64,000 nt of DNA from assembly GCA_024102665.1 (NCBI GenBank), contig JAGFJP010000092.1:62001-126000 (forward strand), in the 5' to 3' direction. Positions 8,946 through 19,113 of the stretch are shown here, one piece after another. Source of the stretch: Thiogranum sp. (GTDB lineage: Bacteria > Pseudomonadota > Gammaproteobacteria > DSM-19610). The first letter of the stretch is position 1; each line of letters opens with the position of its first letter. A model generated the notes under the pieces. It saw only the letters and a program-made list of their open reading frames with translations, was not told the origin of the DNA and searched no databases. The position numbers were made by a program, and so were the translations under genes.

Positions 8946-9605
8946 ATGCAGCGAATCCCCGAAGCAGAGTTGATGGAGGATCCGGCGCAGGCGCTGGCCT
9001 ACGCCCGCGCCGATTTCGATGAACCCCACAACCGTTTCGTTGAGCTTTTTGTAGATTGCTTCGGCCCGCGCCTGACCGGATCAGTGGTGGATCTTGGCTG
9101 TGGCCCGGGTGATATTTGCAGGCGCTTTGCGCGCCGTTTTCCGGAATGCAGCATACACGGGATCGACGCGTCCGAAGCAATGCTCGAACTTGCCAGGTCG
9201 GCGGATGTCGCAGCAGGTCTGGCGAATCGCATCCGCTACTTCCGCAGCCGCCTGCCCGATGCGGACTTGCCGCAAATACGTTATCGGACTGTGATTTCGA
9301 ACAGCCTGCTTCACCATCTGCCGGATCCGGCCGCGTTGTGGCGAAGCATCCGCAAAATCGGCCAGCCCGGCGCCACGGTCTTTGTCATGGATCTGTTGCG
9401 GCCGCAAAACCGCGACCAGGCTCAATGCCTGGTGGATCAGTATGCTGCGAACGAACCCGAAATACTGAGAAACGATTTCTTCAATTCGCTGCTCGCCGCC
9501 TACCGCCCTCTTGAGGTGGAACAGCAGCTTGCCGACCACGGGCTGGATCAACTCGCGCTAGAAACAGTCAGCGATCGACACTTCATTGTCTTTGGCCATC
9601 TATAA
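8946..9605 (+). CDS. Class I SAM-dependent methyltransferase
   Basis: 219 residues from the ATG at 8946, 11 bases after the lysA stop. A TTG overlapping that stop is an alternative start. SAM-binding motif I is clear (VVDLGCGPGDICRRFARRFP), followed by the acidic motif II (IHGIDASEAMLELA) and a motif IV region (ISNSLLHHLPDP). Residues beyond this do not identify a substrate. It sits between lysA and dapF, where many gammaproteobacteria have nothing, so it may be a later insertion into the operon. Confidence 0.85.
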   Translation: MQRIPEAELMEDPAQALAYARADFDEPHNRFVELFVDCFGPRLTGSVVDLGCGPGDICRRFARRFPECSIHGIDASEAMLELARSADVAAGLANRIRYFRSRLPDADLPQIRYRTVISNSLLHHLPDPAALWRSIRKIGQPGATVFVMDLLRPQNRDQAQCLVDQYAANEPEILRNDFFNSLLAAYRPLEVEQQLADHGLDQLALETVSDRHFIVFGHL

Positions 9606-10145
9606 TCACTCGCCGCCGCGCACTTTCCAGGTTGGCTGTCCAGCGCCGGTGATCAGCCCGCGCGCCAGCAGCCATTGGCGCGCATCTTCGGCGTCCTGCT
9701 CGAACCAGGTCTGCGCAGAGCCGAGCCGGAACGTGTAGCCCCAGTCATCCATATCCCGCATCAGCCGTTGGCTTCCCACTTCCGCGAGACACCCGGCCAG
9801 CAGGATCTGCAGATAACAGACAGCGTTTTCCTCATCATAATCGCCGCCCGCATCGGTGTGCAGCCGTTGGCGTCGTTCTGCCGTCATGCAGACATAGTGG
9901 CAGGCCTCGTGCAGCGCCGAATGGACGGGCGTGTCGCCGCGTACCAGCAAGCGATTTCCGATCAGACCCGCTTCCGCCTCGCCCCAGAAGCTACCCGGGA
10001 TGGGCTCGCTATCCGGAAGTTGCGCACAGGCCAACCGGTAGCCTGCCAGCAAATTCGCCAGCACCGGCAAACCCAGCTGCTGAACGGTCAGCACGCCATT
10101 TTCCGACCCGGCATTTGTTTCTTTTGAGGACATTATCTGATGCAT
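9606..10145 (-). CDS. Conserved protein with HExxH zinc-binding motif
   Basis: 179 residues, no signal peptide or membrane segment. It carries H79-E-A-C-H83 and, 21-23 residues after the second His, D104-E-E-N in [17 protein letters not shown], the layout of a gluzincin-type zinc site (HExxH plus a distal Glu). I do not recognise a characterised family. The gene is antisense to its neighbours, between the methyltransferase and dapF, and its stop directly follows that of the methyltransferase. A small metallopeptidase or a degenerate relative are both possible. Confidence 0.6.
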   Translation of the reverse strand: MHQIMSSKETNAGSENGVLTVQQLGLPVLANLLAGYRLACAQLPDSEPIPGSFWGEAEAGLIGNRLLVRGDTPVHSALHEACHYVCMTAERRQRLHTDAGGDYDEENAVCYLQILLAGCLAEVGSQRLMRDMDDWGYTFRLGSAQTWFEQDAEDARQWLLARGLITGAGQPTWKVRGGE

Positions 10146-10239
10146 CCGATCCGCGAATTTCCAACATCACGCATTGACGCGGATTCTCGCTGCCCTTGCT
10201 TTTGCTTGCAAATTTCCAGTCAGCCCGTACTCTGGCGCC

Positions 10240-11070
10240 ATGGAACTCGCATTCACCAAAATGCATGGACTGGGCAATGATTTCGTTATTGTCGACGCGA
10301 TCAGCCAGCCTGTCACATTGTCCCGGCAGCAGATCCGGCAGATCGCGGACCGGCGACGCGGTGTTGGTTGCGACCAGTTGTTGCTCGTGGAAAAACCCGA
10401 GCAACCGGATGTCGAGTTCCGTTACCGGATATTCAATGCCGACGGCGGCGAAGTCGAACAATGCGGCAATGGCGCCCGTTGCTTCGCGCATTTTGTGCGC
10501 GCCAAAGGCCTGACCCGCTCCACGCGCATTCCGGTGCAAACCAAAGCCGGACGGCTGGAGCTTATGGTGCGGGAAGACGGGCAAATCACCGTTGACATGG
10601 GTGTGCCACGTCTCGAGCCGGCAGATATCCCGTTTCAGGCTGCGGCGCGCGCGCTTCGATACGCGCTCGCAGTGGACAACGAAACGGTGGAAATCGCTGC
10701 AATTTCTGTCGGTAACCCGCATGCCGTTATCCAGGTCCCTGACGTAAACGCAGCGCCGGTGGAACGCCTCGGTCCTGCCATCGAATCACACCCGCGCTTT
10801 CCGAATCACGTAAACGTCGGATTCATGGAAGTGATAGACCGCGGTCGCATCCGCCTGCGCGTGTTCGAACGTGGCGCCGGCGAAACACTGGCCTGCGGAT
10901 CGGGCGCCTGCGCCGCGGTCGTCGCCGGTCGCATCCAGGGTCTGCTCGATGAAACCGTAACCGTCTCGCTGCGCGGGGGCGATCTTGTGGTAAGCTGGAA
11001 CGGCGAACACCAACCGGTGTGGATGACGGGTCCGGCAACATTTGTTTTTGAGGGCAAAATAGCACTATGA
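10240..11070 (+). CDS. dapF: Diaminopimelate epimerase
   Basis: Converts LL- to meso-diaminopimelate for lysine and peptidoglycan. 276 residues from the ATG at 10240 ([14 protein letters not shown]). Both catalytic cysteines are in place: the first in [11 protein letters not shown] and the second in [12 protein letters not shown]. Its stop overlaps the DUF484 start by 4 bp, so translation is coupled. Confidence 0.97.
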   Translation: MELAFTKMHGLGNDFVIVDAISQPVTLSRQQIRQIADRRRGVGCDQLLLVEKPEQPDVEFRYRIFNADGGEVEQCGNGARCFAHFVRAKGLTRSTRIPVQTKAGRLELMVREDGQITVDMGVPRLEPADIPFQAAARALRYALAVDNETVEIAAISVGNPHAVIQVPDVNAAPVERLGPAIESHPRFPNHVNVGFMEVIDRGRIRLRVFERGAGETLACGSGACAAVVAGRIQGLLDETVTVSLRGGDLVVSWNGEHQPVWMTGPATFVFEGKIAL

Positions 11071-11771
11071 CGACACCAGCGAATGTTGAAACAACACACC
11101 CTGAACCGGATGTCCGGCAAATCGCTGACTACCTCGCCAATCATCCCTCGTTTTTCGACGAACACCCGAACCTGCTCGCGGATCTGCGCCTGCCGCACGC
11201 CAGCGGAGCTGCCGTGTCTCTGGTCGAGCGACAGATTCTCGTACTGCGCGAGCAGAACCGCGAACTCAAACGCAAATTGCTGGAACTGGTCGATGTCGCG
11301 CGCGACAACGACCGCCTGAGCGAGCGCATGCACCGCATGACGCTCGACCTGATGCGCGCTGACTCCCTGCGCGCTCTGCTTGATGCCCTGAAAGACCACC
11401 TGCACAACGAATTCAAGGCTGATGCGGTTTCAGTTCAGCTGACCGGCCTCGATGAATCGGCTCAGCACGACAGCTGGGCCACCAGACTGGCGCCCGATGA
11501 TGCCGTGAAAACACTCTTCAAAACGGCATTTGTCGACGGCAGGCCACAATGCGGACGCCTGAAAAAGGAGCAGCTGGACTTTCTGTTCGGCGCCCAGGCG
11601 ACGGCTATCGAATCTGCAATAGTGGTACCGCTCGGTAATAGATCAGAACAGGGACTGATAGCGGTCGGCAGTTGCGAAGTCAACCGTTTCAACCCCTGCA
11701 TGGGAACCTTGTTTATGAGCCATCTGGCTGAACTGATGGCGGTTTTGCTCCATCGCCAGGGCATCCTCTGA
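11067..11771 (+). CDS. DUF484 family protein
   Basis: 234 residues. The N-terminus carries the family helix ([26 protein letters not shown]), then a coiled coil (about 50-90) and a GAF-like domain. DUF484 proteins regularly lie between dapF and xerC in gammaproteobacteria, as here, but their biochemical role is not established. A ligand-binding or regulatory function is inferred from the GAF-like fold. Confidence 0.85.
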   Translation: MTTPANVETTHPEPDVRQIADYLANHPSFFDEHPNLLADLRLPHASGAAVSLVERQILVLREQNRELKRKLLELVDVARDNDRLSERMHRMTLDLMRADSLRALLDALKDHLHNEFKADAVSVQLTGLDESAQHDSWATRLAPDDAVKTLFKTAFVDGRPQCGRLKKEQLDFLFGAQATAIESAIVVPLGNRSEQGLIAVGSCEVNRFNPCMGTLFMSHLAELMAVLLHRQGIL

Positions 11772-11777
11772 CTCGCG

Positions 11778-12689
11778 GTGGATACACCGGCGCTGGAGTG
11801 GGTGACGCGATTTGCGAGTCATTTGCGTGACCAGCGCCGACTGTCCCTGCACACCCTGAACAACTATCAGCGCGATCTCGACCACTGCGTGCGGTTCTGC
11901 GACGAAAGTGGAATCAATGCATGGAACGCCCTGCACGCGCAGCACGTGCGCAGTTATGCGGCGCAAATGCACCGCCAGGGTCTGGGCGGGAAAAGCATTC
12001 AGCGCCGGCTTTCGGCGCTGCGCAGCTTTTGTCGTTTTCTGGTGAGGCATGGCCACCTGGGCAGTAATCCGGCGCAGGACATCAGGGCACCCGCTACGCC
12101 GCGCAGACTTCCCCACACCCTCGACGTTGATCGCATGCAGACCTTGCTGGATGCCATTGCAGACGACTGGCTTGCGCAACGCGACCTGGCCATGTTGGAA
12201 CTGATGTACTCATCCGGCCTTCGTCTCGCAGAGCTGGTTAACCTCGATGTGCACGACATTGACATGCTCCAGCGTGAAGCCCGGGTACTGGGCAAGGGGC
12301 GCAAGACTCGCATCGTGCCTGTGGGCGAAAAGGCACGCACCGCTCTGGAACGCTGGCTGGAAGAGCGGCAACTGCACTGTGCCGATGACGAGTCAGCGCT
12401 CTTCATCAATCGCACCGGCTCCCGACTCGGTCCGCGCAGCGTACAAAAAAGGCTCAAACTCTGGGCGCTCAAGCAAGGCCTGGACAGCCGGCTGCACCCG
12501 CATGCGTTGCGTCATTCCTGCGCGACGCACCTGCTCGAGTCGAGTGGCGACCTTCGTGCCGTTCAGGAAATGCTCGGGCACGCCAACCTCGGTACCACGC
12601 AGATCTACACCCATCTCGATTTCCAGCACCTGGCACAGGTTTACGACCAGGCCCATCCGCGCGCCCGCAAGTCCGGCAAGGGGTCCTAA
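11778..12689 (+). CDS. xerC: Tyrosine recombinase XerC
   Basis: Resolves chromosome dimers at dif together with XerD and FtsK. 303 residues with a SAM-like core-binding domain (1-100) and a catalytic domain. The catalytic set can be read as R149, K173, H242-x2-R245, H268 and the nucleophile Y277 (GTTQIYTH). The start is GTG 6 bp after the DUF484 stop. The dapF-DUF484-xerC order separates it from phage integrases and from XerD. Confidence 0.95.
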   Translation: MDTPALEWVTRFASHLRDQRRLSLHTLNNYQRDLDHCVRFCDESGINAWNALHAQHVRSYAAQMHRQGLGGKSIQRRLSALRSFCRFLVRHGHLGSNPAQDIRAPATPRRLPHTLDVDRMQTLLDAIADDWLAQRDLAMLELMYSSGLRLAELVNLDVHDIDMLQREARVLGKGRKTRIVPVGEKARTALERWLEERQLHCADDESALFINRTGSRLGPRSVQKRLKLWALKQGLDSRLHPHALRHSCATHLLESSGDLRAVQEMLGHANLGTTQIYTHLDFQHLAQVYDQAHPRARKSGKGS

Positions 12690-12776
12690 CCGCCGCGTTC
12701 TCAGGGGATTCGCCTGATTTCAGCGCCGGTCTTGGTGTACAATTTCCGCCCCTTGAGGCAAAGCCGGGAATTTGGC

Positions 12777-13316
12777 GTGGAACAATATCGGGGCACAACC
12801 ATTCTGTCGGTACGCCGCAATGGCCGGGTCGTGGTCGGCGGCGACGGCCAGGTATCCATGGGCAATACCGTGATGAAAGGCAATGCGCGCAAAGTGCGCA
12901 CCCTCTATCACGGCAAGGTTCTGGCCGGGTTTGCCGGCGGCACGGCGGATGCCTTCACGCTTTTTGAGCGCTTCGAGGCGAAGCTTGAAAAGCACCAGGG
13001 ACATCTGGTGCGATCCGCTGTCGAACTGGCCAAGGACTGGCGCACCGATCGTATGCTGCGAAGGCTCGAAGCGCTGCTGGTGGTAGCTGACAGGGAAAGT
13101 TCCCTGATCATTACCGGAAACGGCGACGTCATCGAACCGGAAAACAGCTTGATGGCGATCGGCTCCGGCGGCCCCTATGCCCAGGCCGCCGCGCGTGCCA
13201 TGCTCGACAACACCGAACTCGATGCCCGCAGCATTGTCGAAAAGGGGCTGGAAATAGCCGCCAGCATTTGCGTATTCACCAATCGCAACCTTACCCTGGA
13301 AGAACTCGAATACTGA
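12777..13316 (+). CDS. hslV: ATP-dependent protease subunit HslV (ClpQ)
   Basis: Proteolytic core of the HslUV chaperone-protease. The GTG at 12777 (GGGA 7 bases upstream) gives 179 residues. Unlike the E. coli enzyme, in which the catalytic Thr follows the initiator Met, this one has a short N-terminal extension (MEQYRG) before the catalytic Thr-Thr pair, as in many beta- and some gammaproteobacteria, so processing beyond Met removal must occur. [13 protein letters not shown] and the other conserved loops are intact. hslU follows after 8 bp. Confidence 0.95.
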   Translation: MEQYRGTTILSVRRNGRVVVGGDGQVSMGNTVMKGNARKVRTLYHGKVLAGFAGGTADAFTLFERFEAKLEKHQGHLVRSAVELAKDWRTDRMLRRLEALLVVADRESSLIITGNGDVIEPENSLMAIGSGGPYAQAAARAMLDNTELDARSIVEKGLEIAASICVFTNRNLTLEELEY

Positions 13317-13324
13317 GTCCGCCC

Positions 13325-14665
13325 ATGTCTGAAATGACTCCTCGCGAAATTGTCCAGGAACTGGACAAGCACATTATCGGCCAGAATGACGCCAAGCGCG
13401 CCGTCGCCATCGCCCTTCGCAACCGCTGGCGACGCCTTCAGGTCGATGAACCACTGCGCAGCGAGATCACGCCGAAGAACATCCTGATGATCGGTCCCAC
13501 CGGCGTCGGCAAGACGGAGATCGCGCGGCGGCTGGCCAGGCTGGCCAACGCCCCCTTCATCAAGGTGGAGGCAACCAAGTTCACTGAAGTCGGCTACGTG
13601 GGACGCGATGTCGAATCGATCATTCGTGATCTGGTGGATGTCGGCATTAAAATGACGCGCGAAGAAGAAATGGAAAAAGTGCGTCACCGCGCGCAGGACG
13701 CGGCCGAGGACCGTATACTCGATGCCTTGCTGCCCAAGCCGCGCAGCGTCGGATTCGCAGGCGAACCCCAGAAACAGGACGGCGGCACCGAAACCCGCCA
13801 GAAGTTCCGCAAAATGCTGCGCGAAGGCACCCTGGATGAACGCGAAATCGAGGTGGAAGTCTCGGCGACACCGGTTGGCATCGAGATCATGGCACCGCCC
13901 GGGATGGAGGAAATGACCTCGCAGTTGCAGGGCCTGTTCCAGAACATGGGCAGCGGGCGCACCAGGACACGCAAGATGCGGGTTGTCGACGCATTCAAGG
14001 TTCTGACCGATGAAGAAGCCGGCAAAATGGTCAACGAGGAAGAACTTAAATTGCGGGCGTTGCGCAGCGTTGAGCAAAACGGAATCGTGTTCATTGATGA
14101 GATCGACAAGGTTACCCAGCGCAGCGACCAGGGCGGCAGCCCCGGCGTATCCCGCGAAGGTGTGCAGCGCGACCTGCTGCCGCTGGTAGAGGGCAGTACC
14201 GTGACCACCAAGCACGGGATGGTTAAATCCGACCATATTCTGTTTATCGCATCCGGTGCGTTTCATATGTCGAAGCCTTCGGATCTGATCCCGGAGTTGC
14301 AGGGGCGTCTGCCGATCCGCGTCGAACTCGGCGCACTCGGCATCCAGGAATTTGTGCGCATTCTCACTGAACCGGATGCCTCGTTGACGGAGCAGTATTG
14401 CGCGCTGATGAAAACCGAGGGCGTGGATCTGGGCTTTTCCGCGGACGGCATCGAACGTATTGCCGCGATCGCCTGGGAAATCAATGAGCGCACGGAAAAT
14501 ATCGGCGCCCGCCGGCTGCACACTGTCATGGAACGACTGCTCGAAAAGATTTCGTTTGAGGCCGCTGACACGTCTGGCAAGAGCGTGACGGTGGACGCCG
14601 CGTACGTTAATTCGCAGTTGAGCGATCTGGCCCGCGATGAAGACCTGAGTCGCTACATCCTGTAA
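13325..14665 (+). CDS. hslU: HslU (ClpY) AAA+ unfoldase
   Basis: ATPase cap of HslUV that unfolds substrates and feeds them into HslV. 446 residues. Walker A is GPTGVGKT, Walker B is [11 protein letters not shown] and the pore-loop region contains GYVGRDV. The intermediate (I) domain lies between Walker A and B, at about residues 110-230. The C-terminal tail ([12 protein letters not shown]) is the segment that docks into HslV. The ATG at 13325 was chosen by family alignment. Confidence 0.97.
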   Translation: MSEMTPREIVQELDKHIIGQNDAKRAVAIALRNRWRRLQVDEPLRSEITPKNILMIGPTGVGKTEIARRLARLANAPFIKVEATKFTEVGYVGRDVESIIRDLVDVGIKMTREEEMEKVRHRAQDAAEDRILDALLPKPRSVGFAGEPQKQDGGTETRQKFRKMLREGTLDEREIEVEVSATPVGIEIMAPPGMEEMTSQLQGLFQNMGSGRTRTRKMRVVDAFKVLTDEEAGKMVNEEELKLRALRSVEQNGIVFIDEIDKVTQRSDQGGSPGVSREGVQRDLLPLVEGSTVTTKHGMVKSDHILFIASGAFHMSKPSDLIPELQGRLPIRVELGALGIQEFVRILTEPDASLTEQYCALMKTEGVDLGFSADGIERIAAIAWEINERTENIGARRLHTVMERLLEKISFEAADTSGKSVTVDAAYVNSQLSDLARDEDLSRYIL

Positions 14666-14685
14666 CAGCTATTTCGAGGTTCCAA

Positions 14686-15063
14686 ATGCCCCAAAAACAC
14701 CCGCACCCGACCGAAATCAACCTGCACCAGAAATCCAGAATGCTGGAAATCAAGTTCGACGACGGCGCCCACTTTGAAATGAGCTGCGAATATCTGCGAG
14801 TGCACTCCCCTTCCGCTGAAGTCCAGGGCCACGGCCCCGGGGAAGGTGTGCTGCAGGTCGACAAGGAAGACGTGAACATCGAACGCATAGAACCGGTTGG
14901 ACATTACGCCATCCAGATCTACTTCGATGACGAGCACAGCACCGGCATCTACTCCTGGGAAACACTGTACAGGCTCGGCGCCAACATGGAAAAGAACTGG
15001 CAGGACTATCTGGATCGTCTGAAAAAAGCCGGTGCGCCACATTCGCAGCTGGGCACCCGGTGA
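14686..15063 (+). CDS. DUF971 protein (gamma-butyrobetaine hydroxylase N-terminal-like)
   Basis: 125 residues consisting of one DUF971 domain, the same fold as the N-terminal domain of gamma-butyrobetaine dioxygenase. Conserved pieces include [26 protein letters not shown] and the GIYSWETL segment. The hslU-DUF971-ubiE order is common in proteobacteria. The function of the stand-alone protein is not settled; iron-sulfur or metal handling has been suggested for relatives. It overlaps neither neighbour and ends 1 bp before ubiE. Confidence 0.85.
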   Translation: MPQKHPHPTEINLHQKSRMLEIKFDDGAHFEMSCEYLRVHSPSAEVQGHGPGEGVLQVDKEDVNIERIEPVGHYAIQIYFDDEHSTGIYSWETLYRLGANMEKNWQDYLDRLKKAGAPHSQLGTR

Positions 15064-15064
15064 A

Positions 15065-15817
15065 ATGAGCGACGACCGGAATACCACCCACTTCGGGTTT
15101 GAACAGGTCGCCTGGCACGAAAAGCAGCGCCGGGTCGCGGGAGTTTTTGATTCGGTAGCCAGCCGCTATGACCTCATGAACGATGCCATGTCGTTCGGCA
15201 TACACCGGTTGTGGAAACGTTTCGCCATCGAACAGTCGGGGGCACGTCCCGGACAGACGATCCTGGATCTTGCAGGAGGTACCGGCGATCTTGCCGCGCG
15301 GCTGTCCCGCATCGTCGGACATAGCGGACAGGTCGTCGTCGGGGATATCAATGCCTCAATGCTGCAAGTTGGCCGCGAACGTCTTCTTGATCAGGGCCTG
15401 GCCGGGAACATCCGCTTCGTGCAGGCGAATGCCGAGTGCCTCCCCTTCCCTGACGGCAGCTTCGACTGCATTACCATTGCATTCGGGTTGCGCAATGTCA
15501 CCGACAAGGACAAGGCGCTGAAGTCCATGTTCCGGGTTTTGAAACCCGGCGGCCGGCTGCTGGTTCTGGAGTTTTCCAGGCCGGTCGCGCCCGGGCTACG
15601 CCCCCTTTACGACCTTTATTCGTTCAAGCTGCTGCCATTGATGGGCCGCATTATTGCCAGCGACGAAAACAGCTACCGCTATCTGGCCGAATCGATCCGC
15701 ATGCACCCTGACCAGGAAACACTCAAGAGCATGATGGAGCAGGCCGGGTTCGAGGATTGTGATTATTTCAATCTGAGCGGCGGCATTGTTGCGCTGCACC
15801 GCGGATTTCGCTATTGA
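15065..15817 (+). CDS. ubiE: Ubiquinone/menaquinone C-methyltransferase UbiE
   Basis: SAM-dependent C-methylation of the benzoquinol ring (and of demethylmenaquinol where present). 250 residues from the ATG at 15065. Signature [20 protein letters not shown] at the N-terminus, SAM motif [11 protein letters not shown], and the C-terminal [14 protein letters not shown]. Followed by ubiJ and ubiB, the standard cluster. Confidence 0.97.
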   Translation: MSDDRNTTHFGFEQVAWHEKQRRVAGVFDSVASRYDLMNDAMSFGIHRLWKRFAIEQSGARPGQTILDLAGGTGDLAARLSRIVGHSGQVVVGDINASMLQVGRERLLDQGLAGNIRFVQANAECLPFPDGSFDCITIAFGLRNVTDKDKALKSMFRVLKPGGRLLVLEFSRPVAPGLRPLYDLYSFKLLPLMGRIIASDENSYRYLAESIRMHPDQETLKSMMEQAGFEDCDYFNLSGGIVALHRGFRY

Positions 15818-15881
15818 TACGACCTGCCGGTCGATCCGGGCACCGGTGCAGGAAATATCATGTTGAAGGAGTACCAGCAGC

Positions 15882-16487
15882 GTGAGCTTGTCCGCGGCAA
15901 TTGAAACCGCCCTGAATCTCTACATCAAGCGCGATCCACAGGCCTTGCAGCGTTGCACGGCGCTTGAGGGAAAAGTGATCGGGATCGAGATCACCGGTCT
16001 CGACCTGAAGCTGTATTTTCTGCCTCATAGCCAGGGAATCGACGTTTTGGGCCATTACGAAGGCGACGTTGATACGCTCCTTTCCGGTTCGCCTCTGGGC
16101 TTTGCCCGCTTATCTCTAGGCCGGAAGGAAGTAGCGTTATTTGAAGGCGCGGTAACCATCCAGGGCGATACCGAAACCGGTCAGGAATTTCAGGATATCC
16201 TTGCGCGCAGTGAGTGGGACTGGGAAGAACAGCTTTCCCGTGTTACCGGTGATGCTGTCGCACACCAGGCCGGAAACCTCGCGCGGCGTATCAGGCGCTA
16301 TTTCGATGCAAGCCGCGACACCCTGCGGCAGGACATCAGCGAATATTTGCAGGAGGAAGCGCGCGTCCTTCCGTCACGCGTCGAAGTCGATGACTTCCTC
16401 GCAAGCGTCGATGGTGTGCGGGCAGACACGGATCGTCTCGCGGCGCGCGTGCAACGCCTGGCGCAGAAAGCGGAATCAGACACATGA
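15882..16487 (+). CDS. ubiJ: Ubiquinone biosynthesis accessory factor UbiJ
   Basis: 201 residues from a GTG start with AAGGAG about 10 bases upstream. The N-terminal half is an SCP2-type lipid-binding domain and the C-terminal half is helical/coiled coil (ESDT tail). UbiJ binds ubiquinone intermediates and organises the Ubi hydroxylase/methylase complex with UbiK. It overlaps ubiB by 4 bp. Confidence 0.92.
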   Translation: MSLSAAIETALNLYIKRDPQALQRCTALEGKVIGIEITGLDLKLYFLPHSQGIDVLGHYEGDVDTLLSGSPLGFARLSLGRKEVALFEGAVTIQGDTETGQEFQDILARSEWDWEEQLSRVTGDAVAHQAGNLARRIRRYFDASRDTLRQDISEYLQEEARVLPSRVEVDDFLASVDGVRADTDRLAARVQRLAQKAESDT

Positions 16488-18133
16488 TCCGGCCATCGCA
16501 GCTGCTGCGCCTGTTGCATATCAACTGGGTCCTGGTGCGCAACGGCCTGGATGAAGTGGTTCTGGCCACACATCTGTTTCGTCCAGTGCGGTTCCTGCGT
16601 TATCTGGCACCCTGGCATCGCCTGACCCGCGACACCCCGCGCGGCGTGCGCATCCGCAAGGCGCTGGAGGACCTCGGACCGATTTTTATCAAATTCGGCC
16701 AGATTCTCTCCACGCGCCGGGATCTGCTTCCCGATGACATTTCCATCGAACTGGCAAAGCTGCAGGACCGGGTGCCGCCTTTTGCGGGCGCTCATGCCCG
16801 TCAGCTTGTAGAGCGGGCCTTCCAGCGACCAGTCAGCGAAGTGTTCCAGTCCTTCGACGAACAGCCGCTGGCGTCGGCGTCAGTGGCGCAGGTGCATGCC
16901 GCAACCCTGATCACGGGCGAAGACGTGGTGGTGAAGGTGCTGCGCCCGGGCATAGAGCCGGTGATTCGCCGCGACGTCAGTCTACTCCGTTACATCGCGG
17001 GTCTGGCGGAGCGCTACTGGCGCGAGGGCAAGCGGTTGCGACCCTGCGAGATCGTAGGTGAGTTCGAAAAGACACTGTACGACGAACTGGATCTTTTGCG
17101 CGAAGCCGCCAATGCATCGCAATTGCGCCGGAATTTCGCGGATTCCGAGCTGCTGCATGTTCCGGAGGTGTACTGGCCCTGGTGCCGGCGCAACGTCATG
17201 GTGATGGAGCGCATCTATGGTCTGCCCGTAAATGATCTGGAGGCGCTCAGGAACGCAGGCGTCGAGCTTAAAGCGCTCTCGGAGCGAGGCGTGGAAATCT
17301 TTTTCACCCAGGTTTTCCGGCACAATTTTTTTCATGCCGACATGCATCCAGGCAACATTTTCGTGGCGCCCGACGGCCAGTACATGGCCGTGGATTTCGG
17401 CATCATGGGCACGTTGAGCCCGGAAGATCAGCGCTATCTGGCGGAAAATTTCCTGGCGTTTTTCCGCCGCGATTACCGCCGTGTGGCCGAGCTGCACGTG
17501 GAATCGGAATGGGTTCCGCAAGGTACGCGGGTGGACGAATTCGAAGCGGCGATCCGCACGGTTTGCGAACCGATTTTCGAGCGTCCGCTGAAGGAGATTT
17601 CTTTCGGCCAGCTGCTGCTGCGCCTGTTTCAGACCGCGCGCCGGTTCAACATGCAGGTGCAACCGCAGCTCGTATTGCTGCAGAAGACTCTGCTTAACAT
17701 CGAAGGTCTGGGCCGGCAGCTCTATCCCGATCTCGATCTCTGGCAGACGGCGAAACCGTTTCTTGAGCGCTGGATGAGCGAGCAGGTTGGCGGCCGCGCG
17801 TTCCTTGGTCGCATGCGCCGTAGCCTGCCCGAGTGGAGCGAGCGTCTGCCGGAAATCCCGGCGCTGCTGCACCGTGCATTGCAGCAGTCCGCCGACGGCA
17901 AGCTGCGTGTGCAATGGGAATCGCGGGAATTACAGCGTCTGCGTGACGAGATGCGTGCTTCCAGTCACCGCACGATGTCCGCAATAGTGGGAGGCGCATT
18001 CCTTATCAGTGCGTCCCTGATTTACGGACTGGACGGCTTCAGCCCGATGATGGTCGGCGGGGCCCCTTTGCTGACCTGGGTATTTGGCGCGCTGGCAGTC
18101 GCATTTCTGCTTCAGGCGTGGCTGGACGACTAG
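16484..18133 (+). CDS. ubiB: UbiB atypical kinase/ATPase for ubiquinone synthesis
   Basis: 549 residues of the ABC1/ADCK family. The KxGQ motif is in [16 protein letters not shown], the catalytic loop is in [10 protein letters not shown], and the metal-binding DFG is in AVDFGIMG. Two hydrophobic helices close the C-terminus (ISASLIYGL... and [16 protein letters not shown]), anchoring it in the inner membrane. Last gene of the ubiE-J-B run. Confidence 0.97.
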   Translation: MIRPSQLLRLLHINWVLVRNGLDEVVLATHLFRPVRFLRYLAPWHRLTRDTPRGVRIRKALEDLGPIFIKFGQILSTRRDLLPDDISIELAKLQDRVPPFAGAHARQLVERAFQRPVSEVFQSFDEQPLASASVAQVHAATLITGEDVVVKVLRPGIEPVIRRDVSLLRYIAGLAERYWREGKRLRPCEIVGEFEKTLYDELDLLREAANASQLRRNFADSELLHVPEVYWPWCRRNVMVMERIYGLPVNDLEALRNAGVELKALSERGVEIFFTQVFRHNFFHADMHPGNIFVAPDGQYMAVDFGIMGTLSPEDQRYLAENFLAFFRRDYRRVAELHVESEWVPQGTRVDEFEAAIRTVCEPIFERPLKEISFGQLLLRLFQTARRFNMQVQPQLVLLQKTLLNIEGLGRQLYPDLDLWQTAKPFLERWMSEQVGGRAFLGRMRRSLPEWSERLPEIPALLHRALQQSADGKLRVQWESRELQRLRDEMRASSHRTMSAIVGGAFLISASLIYGLDGFSPMMVGGAPLLTWVFGALAVAFLLQAWLDD

Positions 18134-18136
18134 GCG

Positions 18137-18165
18137 AAAATAAAAAACCCGTCAAATGACGGGTT
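18137..18165 (-). terminator. Intrinsic terminator read on the minus strand
   Basis: Nine paired bases (18146-18154 with 18157-18165, core ACCCGTCA/TGACGGGT). On the minus strand the stem is followed by TTTTTTATTTT, a canonical U-tract. On the plus strand the A-tract precedes the stem and no T-run follows, so it is better oriented to end minus-strand RNA coming from the 18.2-18.5 kb gap than to end ubiB. Confidence 0.75.
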
Positions 18166-18346
18166 AAATGAGGCTCTTGATCTTGCTTGTGGTTTTTCTT
18201 GAGCCTTGTTGTTGTCTGATTACGCTATCAGTCCCCTCCGACTTCCCGCGCTTTCTTTTGTCTTCTCCTCCAACACCGATTCTTATCTGGTCGTCCCCAT
18301 CCGCTTTTGTAACCTTGTCAGGCTAACGTTTTGGGTTGCGCTCCGA
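18137..18346 (-). ncRNA. Candidate GGA-rich small RNA (CsrB/RsmZ-like)
   Basis: On the minus strand, 18232-18344 holds eight GGA trinucleotides in 113 nt (complement TCC at 18232, 18237, 18244, 18266, 18269, 18294, 18300 and 18342), against fewer than two expected by chance. A small hairpin (CTGAT/ATCAG) follows, then a second possible stem (GGCTC...GAGCC), then the intrinsic terminator. No minus-strand gene lies downstream, so a terminated transcript here would be non-coding. Repeated GGA motifs are the mark of CsrA/RsmA-sequestering RNAs. The 5' end is not resolved: a TATATAAG element near 18480 would give a longer RNA. Further into the gap are an AT-rich hairpin (18375-18397), flanking CATATG sequences and a repeated CTGCCTAG (18347 and 18413), with no convincing ORF. 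Confidence 0.4.
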
Positions 18347-18546
18347 CTGCCTAGTTAGAGCAACATATGTGCCCGATTAAAATATTTTCTTTTAATCATA
18401 TGGTTACGCTAGCTGCCTAGGTGGCTCTTTGGTGGTGCGTAAATATTACCGACATACATGGCTCATTAGGCTGCCCTTATATATCGTGTATTAACAATGA
18501 GTTAAGAAGGCGATGCCGACAACGCTGGAGGGCTGGACGTTGTAAG

Positions 18547-19113
18547 CTATATCGACGCTCGCTCGCGGGCAGGCCTTTGCAGGCTGGCCTCGACCTTATC
18601 CCGACGCTCTTTGCCCACCAGATTCTCAATAAGACTCAACGCAAAATCCATAGCGGTGCCGGGCCCCCGGGAAGTAATTACACGCCCATCCTGAACCACG
18701 GCGTCTTCGCGATAATCGAAACCCGCATAGCCGTCCAGGGCCCCCGGGAAACTGGTCACACGTTTTCCCGACAGCAGACCGGCGGAGGCGAAAACCTTTG
18801 GCGCTGCGCAGATCGCCGCTGTAAATCGACCGCTGTCCGCCATGTCTCGTAACAATCGGTGAATGCGCGGGTCCTGGTTCAAATGGTCGGCCCCCGGGAG
18901 TCCGCCGGGCAACACCACCATATCGTAGGACTGCTTCAGCGCCTCATCCAGCGCCATATCGGGGACTATTAGCATGCCGCGCGAGGCCCGCACCGGCTGA
19001 TCGTCCAGCCCGGCGGTAACCACGTTGACACCGGCACGGCGCAACAAGTCGACTACAGTTGTGGCTTCGAGCTCTTCGCAGCCTTGTGCGAGGGGGACAA
19101 GGACGCTTGCCAT
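18547..19113 (-). CDS. DJ-1/PfpI family protein (YajL-like)
   Basis: 188 residues of the DJ-1/ThiJ/PfpI superfamily. The reactive cysteine is in FTAAICAAPKV at the nucleophile elbow, and the N-terminal acidic residue is in GCEELEA. E. coli YajL is a covalent chaperone with proposed glyoxalase/deglycase activity, the latter disputed. Its first 61 bp overlap the end of the yibQ homologue in a different frame, which implies translational coupling. No terminator of its own is visible before the gap. Confidence 0.9.
   Translation of the reverse strand: MASVLVPLAQGCEELEATTVVDLLRRAGVNVVTAGLDDQPVRASRGMLIVPDMALDEALKQSYDMVVLPGGLPGADHLNQDPRIHRLLRDMADSGRFTAAICAAPKVFASAGLLSGKRVTSFPGALDGYAGFDYREDAVVQDGRVITSRGPGTAMDFALSLIENLVGKERRDKVEASLQRPARERASI

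Noticed and set aside
13175-14521. A 448-codon minus-strand open frame opposite hslU
   Set aside because: Fully antisense to a well-conserved gene with no domain signal of its own.
18146-18165. Hairpin taken as the terminator of ubiB
   Set aside because: On the plus strand no T-run follows the stem; the U-tract exists only on the minus strand.
18421-18852. 143-codon plus-strand frame in the gap and DJ-1 region
   Set aside because: No ribosome-binding site or family similarity, and most of it is antisense to the DJ-1 gene.
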